Source: Brumimicrobium sp040882265 (lineage in GTDB: Bacteria > Bacteroidota > Bacteroidia > Flavobacteriales_D > Crocinitomicaceae). Taken from it: a stretch of DNA of 40,936 nt. Below, piece by piece: positions 17,001 through 24,469 of the stretch (its first letter is position 1; the number at the start of each line of letters is the position of its first letter). The notes beneath the pieces were generated by a model. The model saw only the letters and a program-made list of their open reading frames with translations, searched no databases and had not been told where the DNA came from. The stretch lies in contig JBBEBO010000036.1 in assembly GCA_040882265.1 (NCBI GenBank), forward strand, positions 1 through 40,936, read 5' to 3'. Made by a program: the position numbers and the translations under genes.

Positions 17001-18027
17001 AAGTTCTGCTGGATGCGCCGCAACAGATGAAGTTGATGTAACGGTTAACCCTTCCCCAACAATTGATGCAGGATCAAATCAAGAACTGTGTGATGGTGAC
17101 AATGTTACACTTACTGGCTCTGGAAATGCCGACACTTATACTTGGGATAATGGCGTAACAGATGGAGTTGATTTTACCCCTCCGCTGGGAACAACTACAT
17201 ATACAGTTACTGGCGAGAATACGGCTACAGGTTGTACTGCAACTGATGATGTTGACATTACTGTAAATGAATTGCCAACCGTTGATGCTGGAGCTGATCA
17301 ATCAATATGTGAAGGAGAAGAAATTATTCTTTCTGGCTCTGGAGATGCCACTAATTATACTTGGGATAATGGAATTACGGACGGAGTTGGTTTTACTCCT
17401 AGCGTTGGAACAACTGTTTACACAGTAACTGGCGAAGATGCTAATGGATGTCAAAACACGGCTACGGTTTCTATTACAACAACTACAAACCCCATTGCTG
17501 ATTTTTCTGCTGATCCAACTGAAGGAGAAGCTCCGCTTGAGGTTGAGCTAACAAATAACTCTAGCAATGGGTCAACTTTTGAATGGGATTTTGGAAACGG
17601 TCAATTTGAAAACACAAACAGTCCAACAGATCAAAATACTGTTTATACAGAACCTGGGGTTTTTGAAATTTGGCTAACCGTAACAAATGACGAAGGATGT
17701 ACTGATCAAATGAGTTTAACAATTGTAATCGATGATTTGCCTTTAAGTTATACAATTCCCAATATATTTACTCCCAATAAAGATGGTTCGAATGACTTTC
17801 TAAATATGAATGTAAATAATGCAGAAAGTATTTATATGGAAATATTTAATCGTTGGGGGAATTTAGTTGGAATTGTAGACTCAATAGACCCTGAAAAAGG
17901 ATGGGATGGAACCGACCATAAAACGGGTCAGCCAGCATCTGAAGGAGTATATTTTTATACCTACAAAATTGTTGACCTTGATGGTGAAGAAGTAAATGGG
18001 CACAATTATGTGCATTTGAAGCGGTAA
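14041..18027 (+). CDS. Giant T9SS type B surface protein with Ig-like repeats
   Basis: This encodes 1328 residues. The N-terminus has a long signal sequence (hydrophobic ILLVFIMMANFIYAQ, cleavage near residue 38). Residues of about 80-340 form a domain seen in large Bacteroidota surface proteins (RFYVQKAHGLLHYQDGEY). A cysteine-rich segment at about 350-480 holds many Cys residues (GYFWFCNT, SCYGTTGCNN). PKD/Ig-like domains follow. Five tandem repeats of about 72 residues occupy about 788-1150, each with the core YTWDNGVTDGVGFT...YTVTG. A PKD domain comes next (FEWDFGNGQF), then the type B sorting domain (IPNIFTPNKDGSNDF, NRWGNLVG, EGVYFYTYKI). The protein is therefore exported by T9SS, probably as an adhesin. 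No enzymatic domain is seen. The gene is divergent from polA. Confidence 0.9.
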   Translation: MITTTNSSCLIRAKALFRVSYYAILLVFIMMANFIYAQKSPSDGMQSVERNFSSFSKQNQQNLSSWKALNDSKYYNHPDFGILAENAPCSECVEDLSKREKDLRYYIDINDNSRFYVQKAHGLLHYQDGEYLKTIDYSLSPESSTEFVSDFYLNNVRINSQEKHTEIVTDQGSVQLNKWKLYKKTNGDELFLEEANWTNYTVGADGMIIKNIFTGIDAELIIYPGGIKTNFVIKEAKFGNYESLIFRDELALASGQELSTKLKSNPSITEGVDDLVVSSNGQNLVEFNQAVAYQLGGDKKNFTELKYIVNRNKVDVVVPADWIEKYKGEFDLVIDPQVTGSNTLAQGSITGSLYNASCNFDNSCDQFLTVPAPANATFDDVLWSFDYQAINGAWMSEGAVRFTTGSCESPSQAGYFWFCNTNAGGTCQGLNNSAFSDLGSCLPGPSCNTQNVDFTMEFFRSCYGTTGCNNLYIAAFSPWTMTITGQTIDYTNPSNPITMSATTVCQGEDLTATTTGQDGVPPYTYNWSFDPSGTPSVGTGSSTSINFPNAGTQTLYSIITDDCGNESTSSVNITVHPTPTVSPNPVAESICDGETTGISLSGSPTGVTYSWTANPTNVTGSSAGSGNAINQTLNSATGGDVEYTITPSANGCPGSPVTVVVDVNPNPSPTITGQTTYCAGNTAAISAPSGFSSYNWSTGANTQNTNVTDADNPITVTVIDANGCPGTSPAFTVSEESQINYSETIEICQGQSTTIHGNTETTAGLYEETFTTGGCDSTASITLVVNSLPSITASATDTDVCINDDTDLSGSGGSSYDWDNGLGAGANHNVSPGSTTTYTVTGTDANGCENTDDVTITVNPLPTVDAGTDISECENETIILSGSGSATSYSWDNGVSDGVGFTQPVGTVTYTVTGTDANGCENTDQVDVTIESAPNVYAGTDVTVCENETITLSGSGTATNYTWDNGVTDGVGFTQSPGTVTYTVTGESSAGCAATDEVDVTVNPSPTIDAGSNQELCDGDNVTLTGSGNADTYTWDNGVTDGVDFTPPLGTTTYTVTGENTATGCTATDDVDITVNELPTVDAGADQSICEGEEIILSGSGDATNYTWDNGITDGVGFTPSVGTTVYTVTGEDANGCQNTATVSITTTTNPIADFSADPTEGEAPLEVELTNNSSNGSTFEWDFGNGQFENTNSPTDQNTVYTEPGVFEIWLTVTNDEGCTDQMSLTIVIDDLPLSYTIPNIFTPNKDGSNDFLNMNVNNAESIYMEIFNRWGNLVGIVDSIDPEKGWDGTDHKTGQPASEGVYFYTYKIVDLDGEEVNGHNYVHLKR
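16402..17490 (+). repeat. Five tandem ~216-bp coding repeats
   Basis: Inside the giant surface-protein gene, five units of about 72 codons follow each other. Each begins near (L/S/A)PTVDAG, passes through (I/L)SGSG and WDNG, and ends near DVDITVN. The units differ from each other, so they are not a recent perfect amplification, but the stretch around GGATAATGG is well conserved and offers a substrate for repeat-number change. Confidence 0.85.
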
Positions 18028-18225
18028 TTTGAAGCGCTTTGATTTAACCCGTATATTAAATATACTTTGGAAATACGTTCGTAAAAGATATAAGATGTTA
18101 GACTTGTTGTAACCAGGTATTTATTTTTCAACTGTCTATTGTCCAATGTCTAAATTCTAAAAACCATTACCGCTTGGAAAAGTTTCTACACCTTTACGAC
18201 TTAAGTTGGTAGCACTATTAATAAA

Positions 18226-19071
18226 TTACTCTATAATTTCAAACATCACTTCTTCTCCAGTTCTTTTTTGAGAAAGAATATTTATGGATTCTTCTGATAA
18301 TTGAAAGATACGAGCATAGCCTCCTGTTGTTTGGGAGTCTCGCATTAAAGCTATTATTTTTCCAGATGGTGTAAGTTGAATAGTTCCCGGTTGAACAGGA
18401 GCTGTAATAATCTCTTCTGCTTGAATTTTTAATGTGTGTTTGATTTCATAACCCATTCTGTTACTGTTTTTCCCTACTTTAAACTCACCCATTGACAGAT
18501 ATTTTTGTGTGTTTCTTGGTAGCAATTTGAAATCTGGTCCAGGAAAGACTTTTAAAATGTTGTCTTCAAATTTATTTTGGTGTCGCATAACTTTAGAGTG
18601 CGTTTTTTCTTTATAATCAAAGGATTTTATACTTAATTCTTTACCCTTCTCTAATAAAAAATTATCTGCTACAACTGGATAAAAACTGCAACTTTTAAAT
18701 GCCTTCTTCATTTCGAATCCTTCTTTCACAGATAAATATCCAAAAACACCTTTTTGTGGTGGCTCAAAACTCAATTCACTTCCCGCAGGAATAAAAACCC
18801 TTGTGAATTGCTCTATTTCTTCACCGTTTAATTTTGCTTTGAATGATGCACCCGTTATCGCTACATAGGTAGATACACCAAAATACAACGTTGGTCCCTG
18901 AAGCATAAATTCTATTACAGGAGTCCCCTTTTTATTGTCCAATAAATAATTAGCTAAATGGAAAGCATGTTGATCCATAGCCCCGCTGGTTGGAATTCCT
19001 TGATTTCTAAAACCAAACCTCCCTTCGTCTTGAATGGAACTGTGTAATCCTGCCTTAAGAACTTTTACCAT
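18226..19071 (-). CDS. pxpC: 5-oxoprolinase subunit PxpC (biotin-dependent carboxyltransferase-like)
   Basis: This 281-residue protein matches the PxpC/YbgK family, the larger of the two allophanate-hydrolase-like subunits of the PxpABC ATP-dependent 5-oxoprolinase. The N-terminal signature GLHSSIQDEGRFGFRNQGIP followed by SGAMDQHAFHLAN is diagnostic, and the C-terminal region (NRMGYEI, PVQPGTIQLTPSG, DSQTTGGYARI) is the conserved catalytic barrel. The complex opens 5-oxoproline (pyroglutamate), a damaged form of glutamine or glutamate, to glutamate. It is the last gene of a three-gene operon and overlaps pxpB by 7 bp. Length is slightly below the usual 300 or so, without any missing conserved block. 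Confidence 0.93.
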   Translation of the reverse strand: MVKVLKAGLHSSIQDEGRFGFRNQGIPTSGAMDQHAFHLANYLLDNKKGTPVIEFMLQGPTLYFGVSTYVAITGASFKAKLNGEEIEQFTRVFIPAGSELSFEPPQKGVFGYLSVKEGFEMKKAFKSCSFYPVVADNFLLEKGKELSIKSFDYKEKTHSKVMRHQNKFEDNILKVFPGPDFKLLPRNTQKYLSMGEFKVGKNSNRMGYEIKHTLKIQAEEIITAPVQPGTIQLTPSGKIIALMRDSQTTGGYARIFQLSEESINILSQKRTGEEVMFEIIE

Positions 19072-19793
19072 CCTTTTTTTGGTTTTATGATATATGTATT
19101 TTCTTTCACTTGCTCCTGAATAGATTGAAACCTAGCTTTGTCTACAGAAAAAAACTTCACATAGTCTCCAGCTTTAAGTAATGAAGGTTGTTCTGCATTA
19201 TTATCAAAAAAATTGATTGGACTTCTGCCTATAATATTCCATCCTCCTGGAGAATCAATTGTATAAACTCCAGTTTGATTTCCAGCTATTCCAACAGATC
19301 CAGCAGGAATAACATTTCTTGGTCTAGTTTTTCTTGGTGTTGATAAAATAGGGTTTAACCCTTCTAAATATGGAAATCCTGGTAAGAATCCTATAAAATA
19401 TACTGGATATATTGGAGCTGTATGATGAGCTATTATTGCTTTTATAGACAACTTATGATGCGTTGAAAGTTCTTCTAAATCAATTCCAAACTTTAAGTCG
19501 TAACATACAGGTATCTCGAAAATATTTCCGTTATCTACTACATCTTTTTCAGGCAGTTTATCAATTAAACTATATAGTTTTTCGACAAAATCTCTGACAT
19601 CAATATCATCTTTTAAATAGAGTGCAATACTATTATACGCTGGAGTTGTCTCAATGATAAACTCAAAAAAATGATCATTAATAAGGCGGTTTGTAACTAC
19701 AACACTCTTGTGGATTTGCTCATCAATTTTTTGAGACCAATTTAAAAGAAAAGCAAATTCTCCAAAAGGAAGTATTTCAGGTTTGATTATCAT
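19065..19793 (-). CDS. pxpB: 5-oxoprolinase subunit PxpB
   Basis: This 242-residue protein is the PxpB/YbgJ (KipI-like, allophanate hydrolase subunit 1) subunit. Diagnostic segments are IPVCYDLKFGIDLEEL near the middle, VYFIGFLPGFPYLEGL, and TPRKTRPRNVIPAGSVGIAG followed by GVYTIDSPGGWNIIGR. With PxpC it forms the module that phosphorylates and opens 5-oxoproline; PxpA completes the activity. Its ATG overlaps the pxpA stop as ATGA and its stop overlaps pxpC, so the three are translated as a unit. Proteins of this family were once labelled kinase inhibitors (KipI), but the intact triad points to 5-oxoprolinase. Confidence 0.93.
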   Translation of the reverse strand: MIIKPEILPFGEFAFLLNWSQKIDEQIHKSVVVTNRLINDHFFEFIIETTPAYNSIALYLKDDIDVRDFVEKLYSLIDKLPEKDVVDNGNIFEIPVCYDLKFGIDLEELSTHHKLSIKAIIAHHTAPIYPVYFIGFLPGFPYLEGLNPILSTPRKTRPRNVIPAGSVGIAGNQTGVYTIDSPGGWNIIGRSPINFFDNNAEQPSLLKAGDYVKFFSVDKARFQSIQEQVKENTYIIKPKKGW

Positions 19794-20530
19794 TTTAAAT
19801 TAATTTGGTGAATTTCAAGTTTTCGGTGAATGTAATTTAAAATTTCAACCGCATTGGGATGGTCGCCATGAATACAGAACGTTTCTCCTTCAAGCGCAAT
19901 TTTATCATTTTGTATTGTTGTTACTTCACCCAACATTATCATTCCATACAATTGTTCCCAAGCTTTTTTGGGAGTTTTTAGAAGTCCTTCAGGATTGTCA
20001 CGGGAAACAAGTGATAAATCTTTATTGTAAGCTCTGTCTATAAAAGCCTCTACTTTACAATGGAATTTAACTTTTGCTAAATGATAAACTACTGAGTTAA
20101 AAGGCACATAAAGTATTGGGTGGATCGCTAGGCGAGATATTGCTGTAAGAAAAACCTCTGCTGTTGATTCATCATGTGCAAGCTTATTATACAGTGCACC
20201 ATGTGCTTTAATATGATGCACTGTAGTATTTTTAGCTAATGCTAACTCATAAAATGTACTGATTTGTCTCTGTAAACTATCAATAAGATCAATTTTTCTC
20301 ATTTGCAACTCAACCCTTCCAAAGTTTTCTTTATCTGGATAAGAAGGATGCGCTCCAACTTTAACTTGATTTTTTTGTGCCAAATCAATTGTTTCATTCA
20401 TACTTTCTTTATCACCTGCATGTCCGCCGCAAGCAATATTACAAGAAGAAATTAACGGCATAATTTTAAAATCCTGACCTGCTCCTTCTCCTAAATCTGC
20501 ATTTATGTCAATTGTTTTATTACTATCCAT
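19790..20530 (-). CDS. pxpA: 5-oxoprolinase subunit PxpA (LamB/YcsF family)
   Basis: This 246-residue protein belongs to the LamB/YcsF family, now known as PxpA. The start DINADLGEGAG, the metal/substrate region SSCNIACGGHAGDKESM, and VGAHPSYPDKENFGR are the family's conserved blocks; HIKAHGALYN and IHGDHPNAVEIL complete the barrel. It is the first gene of the pxpABC operon. The open frame reaches a TTG one codon earlier, but the ATG at 20530 is the natural start. Upstream, 80 bp separate it from fumC on the same strand, so read-through from fumC is possible. Confidence 0.94.
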   Translation of the reverse strand: MDSNKTIDINADLGEGAGQDFKIMPLISSCNIACGGHAGDKESMNETIDLAQKNQVKVGAHPSYPDKENFGRVELQMRKIDLIDSLQRQISTFYELALAKNTTVHHIKAHGALYNKLAHDESTAEVFLTAISRLAIHPILYVPFNSVVYHLAKVKFHCKVEAFIDRAYNKDLSLVSRDNPEGLLKTPKKAWEQLYGMIMLGEVTTIQNDKIALEGETFCIHGDHPNAVEILNYIHRKLEIHQINLK

Positions 20531-20610
20531 CAAGGAATTAACGTTTGATGCGCTCCTTTGTTTTGTTTTTATCTATTTCAAATCTCAAATCAGCGTTATA
20601 AATCAAACCA

Positions 20611-22005
20611 CTACTTCTCTCCAACCATTTTAGCGGGGTCAACCCATTCATCATATTCTTCAGCTGTAAGATAGCCTAGCTCAAGCGCAGATTCTTTTAA
20701 GGTTGATCCTTTTTGATGAGCGTTATTCGCTATTTCTGCTGCTTTGTAGTATCCAATTTTTGTATTTAACGCTGTTACTAGCATCAATGAGTTATTCAAT
20801 AATTCATTGATTTTCGATTGATTTGGCTCAATTCCTTTAGCACAATTTTCCGCAAAAGAAACACACCCATCTCCAATTAATCGTGCTGATTGCAATAAGT
20901 TTGCAGCCATAACAGGTTTAAATACATTCAACTCGTAATGTCCTTGTGTGCCTCCAACAGCTATAGCAACATCGTTACCAATTACCTGAGAGCAAACCAT
21001 TGTTAATGCTTCACATTGAGTTGGGTTTACTTTACCAGGCATAATTGAAGAACCAGGTTCGTTTGCAGGAATGATCAATTCACCAATTCCCGAACGTGGA
21101 CCAGAAGCCATCATACGAATGTCGTTTGCGATTTTATTTAACGAAACTGCAATTTGTTTTAATGCACCGTGTGTTTCAACCAAAGCATCGTGTGCAGCTA
21201 ACGCTTCAAATTTATTCTCAGCTGTTACAAAAGGTAGTCCTGTAAACTCGGCAATTTTTTTTGCTACAAGTTCAGCATAACCCTTCGGAGTATTGATTCC
21301 AGTTCCAACAGCTGTCCCGCCTAACGCCAACTCAGAAAGGTGCGCCATTGTGTTTTTAAGGGCTTTTAAACCATGGTCTAACTGCGAAACGTAACCTGAG
21401 AACTCTTGCCCGAGCGTAAGAGGAGTTGCATCCATTAAATGGGTTCTACCAATTTTTACTACATCTTTAAATGCTTTCGCTTTTTCGTCCAGCACATTTC
21501 GCAACATTTCAACACCTGGAACAGTATTTTCTACAATTAGTTTATAGGCAGCTATATGCATTCCAGTTGGGAACGTATCGTTTGAAGATTGCGATTTGTT
21601 TACATCATCATTTGGTTGAAGTGTTTTTTCTCCTTCTCCCATATTCTTTCCTGCAATCACATGAGCACGATTTGCTATTACTTCATTTGTATTCATATTT
21701 GATTGCGTACCAGAACCCGTCTGCCAGATTACTAAAGGAAATTGATCATTGTGTTGACCGTCTAGGATTTCATCACATACTTTAGATATTAAATCTCTTT
21801 TTTCCTCAGACAATTCCCCCAATTCACAGTTTGTATGTGCAGCTGCTTTCTTTAAATAAGCAAAACCATAAATAATTTCTAATGGCATACTTCCAGCTGA
21901 TCCAATTTTAAAATTGTTTCTAGAACGTTCAGTTTGAGCTCCCCAATATTTATCTGCGGGTACTTTAACCTCGCCCATTGTATCTTTTTCTACTCTATAT
22001 TCCAT
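20611..22005 (-). CDS. fumC: Class II fumarate hydratase
   Basis: This 464-residue cytoplasmic enzyme interconverts fumarate and malate in the TCA cycle. The superfamily signature GSSIMPGKVNPTQ is intact, as are TGSGTQSNMNTNEV (substrate-binding A site) and the SSNDTFPTGMHIAAY region. The start MEYRVEKDTMGEVKVPADKYWGAQTERS matches class II fumarases exactly, and the length is usual. It is divergent from a small membrane protein gene, with a possible -7 box at 22059-22066. Confidence 0.97.
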   Translation of the reverse strand: MEYRVEKDTMGEVKVPADKYWGAQTERSRNNFKIGSAGSMPLEIIYGFAYLKKAAAHTNCELGELSEEKRDLISKVCDEILDGQHNDQFPLVIWQTGSGTQSNMNTNEVIANRAHVIAGKNMGEGEKTLQPNDDVNKSQSSNDTFPTGMHIAAYKLIVENTVPGVEMLRNVLDEKAKAFKDVVKIGRTHLMDATPLTLGQEFSGYVSQLDHGLKALKNTMAHLSELALGGTAVGTGINTPKGYAELVAKKIAEFTGLPFVTAENKFEALAAHDALVETHGALKQIAVSLNKIANDIRMMASGPRSGIGELIIPANEPGSSIMPGKVNPTQCEALTMVCSQVIGNDVAIAVGGTQGHYELNVFKPVMAANLLQSARLIGDGCVSFAENCAKGIEPNQSKINELLNNSLMLVTALNTKIGYYKAAEIANNAHQKGSTLKESALELGYLTAEEYDEWVDPAKMVGEK

Positions 22006-22058
22006 ATTATGTGTTTTATTTATGATTTATTTTTTATTTTTACGGCATTAAACGTTTA

Positions 22059-22066
22059 CAAAAATA
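22059..22066 (-). promoter_or_regulatory. Candidate -7 promoter box for fumC
   Basis: Read on the minus strand this is TATTTTTG, an exact TAnnTTTG match, 53 bp upstream of the fumC ATG. The corresponding -33 region would fall inside the start of the divergent small gene and shows no clear TTTG. Confidence 0.4.
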
Positions 22067-22073
22067 ATATAAG

Positions 22074-22232
22074 ATGAGTATTTTCGGTTTAGTTCTGTTT
22101 CTTTTATTAGGTGGAATGGCATTTTGGCTGTTGGTTTTTCTACTTGCTTTTGCAGTTCCATACTGGATTACCCTTGGAGCGTTTGAACAATTGCGTCCAA
22201 AGAGAGTTTTTGACGAAGAAGAAAATCAGTAA
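22074..22232 (+). CDS. Small membrane protein (52 residues)
   Basis: An ATG at 22074 opens a 52-residue frame that ends at TAA 22230-22232. The protein is very hydrophobic from residue 3 to about 36 (IFGLVLFLLLGGMAFWLLVF, then LLAFAVPYW), enough for one long or two short membrane helices. It finishes with a charged tail, LRPKRVFDEEENQ. It is followed 28 bp later by a strong terminator with a GAAA loop on the same strand, which supports a genuine transcription unit. It is divergent from fumC. No family is recognised; it is most likely a small inner-membrane protein of unknown role. Confidence 0.7.
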   Translation: MSIFGLVLFLLLGGMAFWLLVFLLAFAVPYWITLGAFEQLRPKRVFDEEENQ

Positions 22233-22260
22233 ATTTTATACTTACTGTCTAATATAATTT

Positions 22261-22288
22261 AAGGAGTGCGAAAGCGCTCCTTTTTATT
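22261..22288 (+). terminator. Rho-independent terminator with GAAA tetraloop
   Basis: AAGGAGTGC (22261-22269) pairs with GCGCTCCTT (22274-22282), with one G-U pair, around a GAAA loop and runs into TTTTATTTT. It ends the small membrane protein gene. Confidence 0.88.
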
Positions 22289-22353
22289 TTGAAAATTGTA
22301 TTTAAACCTCCATTCGTCATTAATTCTCAATTCTTATTGAAAATCCTAAAACC

Positions 22354-23667
22354 TTACTGAACAATCCAAAGATTAGGGTTTAACTGATTAACAGCATTTC
22401 CTTTTACTTCGTGTATTTCAAAATGTGCAACCGATACATTTCCAGATTTGTTCGGTAATAAAGAACCTATTTTCGTTTTGGTTGAGACACTTGATCCCTT
22501 GGTAACATAAACATCTTGTAGGTTAGAGTATACACTACGGTAATTCCCATGTTTTATAATAACAACTTTACCTGCACCAGGTATATTGATTACGCTCGTA
22601 ACTTCACCTTCAAAAACGGCACGCACGTTTGCATTTTTTGGTGTGCTTATGTCTATCCCATTATTTTGTGTGTAAACATTCGCCAATGTAGGATGAGCAT
22701 TTTTACCGTAATTTTGAGTAATCGTACCTTTCTCTACAGGCCATGGTAACCTTCCTTTATTTGATGCGAAATTTTTACTTAATGTTTCACTCTCTTTCGT
22801 AGATAAAAAGGCAACTGGGTCTTCTTTTTTATCGGGGGGTTCTACTGAAGGTGTGTTATTTTTCTTTCTTTCTTCTTCAGCCTTCTTTTTAGCTTCGGCA
22901 GCTTTACGCGCCTTTTCTATTCTTGCCTGTTCAGCAGCAATTTCTCTTTGAATAGCAGCTTGAATTTCTCTTTGAAGTCTCTCTTTTGCCGCCTCTTGTT
23001 CCTCAAGTTCTGCTAGTATTTCCTGCTCCTTTTCTTTAAATTTATTATAAATTTCTTCCTTTTCTCTTTTTGCTACAAGAATTTCAGCACGTTCTTTTTT
23101 CTTTTTCTTCGCGAGTAAAAGTTGATCTTGTTTTTCTTTATCTAGCAGTTCTATTTCTTCTTTGAGTAAGTCCATGTTTTGATTGATTAACCGCAACTGC
23201 TTTTTTTGAATTTCAGCGAGCTTTTCTAAGTATAGTTTTCTTTTCAATGCTTCTTCAACAGAACGCGCACTAAAAATAAACATTAGATCGCCATATTTAT
23301 TCCGTTTTTTATACGCATATAGAAGTAAGTCTGCATATTGCTTTTTAAGCTTTTCAATTTCTGCACGAAGCTCTGCAATTCTGCCTTGTTTTTGTTCAAT
23401 TTTCAGTTCGGAAGAACGTATCTGATTATTAATGTTTCCTAAGAGTCGCTCGCGATACTTTACTTGTTGGTTTATTAAATTAACTTCTTCTAAAGATAAC
23501 TTTGTGTTTTTCTTAGATTTTTCTAATAGTGTTTTAGTCGTTGCAATTTGCTTTTCAATTGCAGCTTGCTCTTTTTTAAGGCGTTCAGACCCCGTTTGAG
23601 TCCAGCTAACAAACTGAAAACAAGTTACTATAAGAAATAACGCAACATATTTATTCACACTTTTCAT
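22354..23667 (-). CDS. EnvC-like murein hydrolase activator (degenerate LytM, M23 family)
   Basis: This 437-residue exported protein starts with a signal peptide (LFLIVTCFQFVSW, cleavage after TQ). Residues of about 27-255 form a long, charged coiled coil like that of EnvC. The last 130 residues form a LytM (M23) domain with the usual fold (GIDISTP, VVIIKHGNYRSVYSNL, AHFEIHEV). Three metal or catalytic positions look lost: the His of HxGxD is Asn (NNGID), the first His of HxH is Val (VAHFEI), and YAHL is YSNL. It should therefore not cut peptidoglycan itself but activate a partner amidase in cell separation, as E. coli EnvC does. It is the last gene of the cluster that starts at dut and overlaps the DUF4292 gene by 17 bp. 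Confidence 0.88.
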   Translation of the reverse strand: MKSVNKYVALFLIVTCFQFVSWTQTGSERLKKEQAAIEKQIATTKTLLEKSKKNTKLSLEEVNLINQQVKYRERLLGNINNQIRSSELKIEQKQGRIAELRAEIEKLKKQYADLLLYAYKKRNKYGDLMFIFSARSVEEALKRKLYLEKLAEIQKKQLRLINQNMDLLKEEIELLDKEKQDQLLLAKKKKKERAEILVAKREKEEIYNKFKEKEQEILAELEEQEAAKERLQREIQAAIQREIAAEQARIEKARKAAEAKKKAEEERKKNNTPSVEPPDKKEDPVAFLSTKESETLSKNFASNKGRLPWPVEKGTITQNYGKNAHPTLANVYTQNNGIDISTPKNANVRAVFEGEVTSVINIPGAGKVVIIKHGNYRSVYSNLQDVYVTKGSSVSTKTKIGSLLPNKSGNVSVAHFEIHEVKGNAVNQLNPNLWIVQ

Positions 23668-24469
23668 ACCTGTTTGGTATAGCTAAATATAATACTCTTG
23701 GATCATTTACACTCGTTTTATTATAATCAAAACTAATATCAATCGTATCTCTAGGTGTTTCAACAATAATATTTCCAGAAAGTGGAACATTGTATCCATT
23801 ATTCATTTCTCTATCAAAATACCTCACATTTATTGTTGTGGTATCATCTGGACTATCAACAATAATTCGCTCTAAGTTTTTAGAATCTTTCGACAAATAA
23901 TATTGAATATAAACATCTCCAGAATCGTCTTTATTTTGTCTTCGGAGTTTTCTTTTATTGTGAGAAGAAATAATGTAATTGTATGAATCCTTAATACGAT
24001 AATATTCTTCATCACTATCCCAGCCGATTGGCATTCCCAAAATTAATTCTTCGATATTAGCATGTTGAAAATCTACATCAAAAGTGTTTTTCAAATACAA
24101 CATATCCTCTTTTATAAAACAATTATTCCTTTTATCTACAATTGTTAAAGTGTCAGGAGTAACCATTGTATTATAAATTGGGATTCTAGCATAAGTAATA
24201 AGCGCATGTAAAGCACTGTCTGCCCTTAATCGAATTGATGTTTTAAAGGAAATTTTATATTCGCTATCTGAATAGTGAGAGCTCAATTTTGTGTAAAAAT
24301 GTTCAGGACGTTGTTTTGAAAGACTATCTAATCTATCTATTAAAACTGATTCTTTGACTTTTGGCAGTTTTTCAGTGTTCTCTTCAAAATCCTGCTTACG
24401 ATTACCGCAAGAAACCAGCAAAAATAAACTTAATAATACGTACAACCAACTAATAATACTGCGGTGCAT
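23651..24469 (-). CDS. DUF4292-type lipoprotein
   Basis: This encodes 272 residues with a lipoprotein signal peptide; the lipobox LVSC puts the lipid-bearing Cys near residue 21. The body resembles the DUF4292 family, a LolA/LolB-like lipoprotein fold found in Bacteroidota between a TPR gene and an EnvC-like gene. Visible family traits are the segment SIRLRADSALHALITYARIP, the strand-rich middle (LTIVDKRNNCFIKEDMLYLK) and the terminal VNDPRVLYLAIPNRYEKC. It overlaps both neighbours (20 bp with the TPR gene, 17 bp with the EnvC-like gene). It is probably anchored at the periplasmic side of the outer membrane. Its function is not known; lipoprotein trafficking or envelope assembly is an inference. 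Confidence 0.83.
   Translation of the reverse strand: MHRSIISWLYVLLSLFLLVSCGNRKQDFEENTEKLPKVKESVLIDRLDSLSKQRPEHFYTKLSSHYSDSEYKISFKTSIRLRADSALHALITYARIPIYNTMVTPDTLTIVDKRNNCFIKEDMLYLKNTFDVDFQHANIEELILGMPIGWDSDEEYYRIKDSYNYIISSHNKRKLRRQNKDDSGDVYIQYYLSKDSKNLERIIVDSPDDTTTINVRYFDREMNNGYNVPLSGNIIVETPRDTIDISFDYNKTSVNDPRVLYLAIPNRYEKCE

Noticed and set aside
16402..17490. Possible CRISPR or mobile repeat
   Set aside because: The periodicity is in frame and encodes Ig-like domains of one protein.
21471..21785. 104-codon plus-strand frame opposite fumC
   Set aside because: It is fully contained in fumC, which is certain; no domain or start signal supports it.
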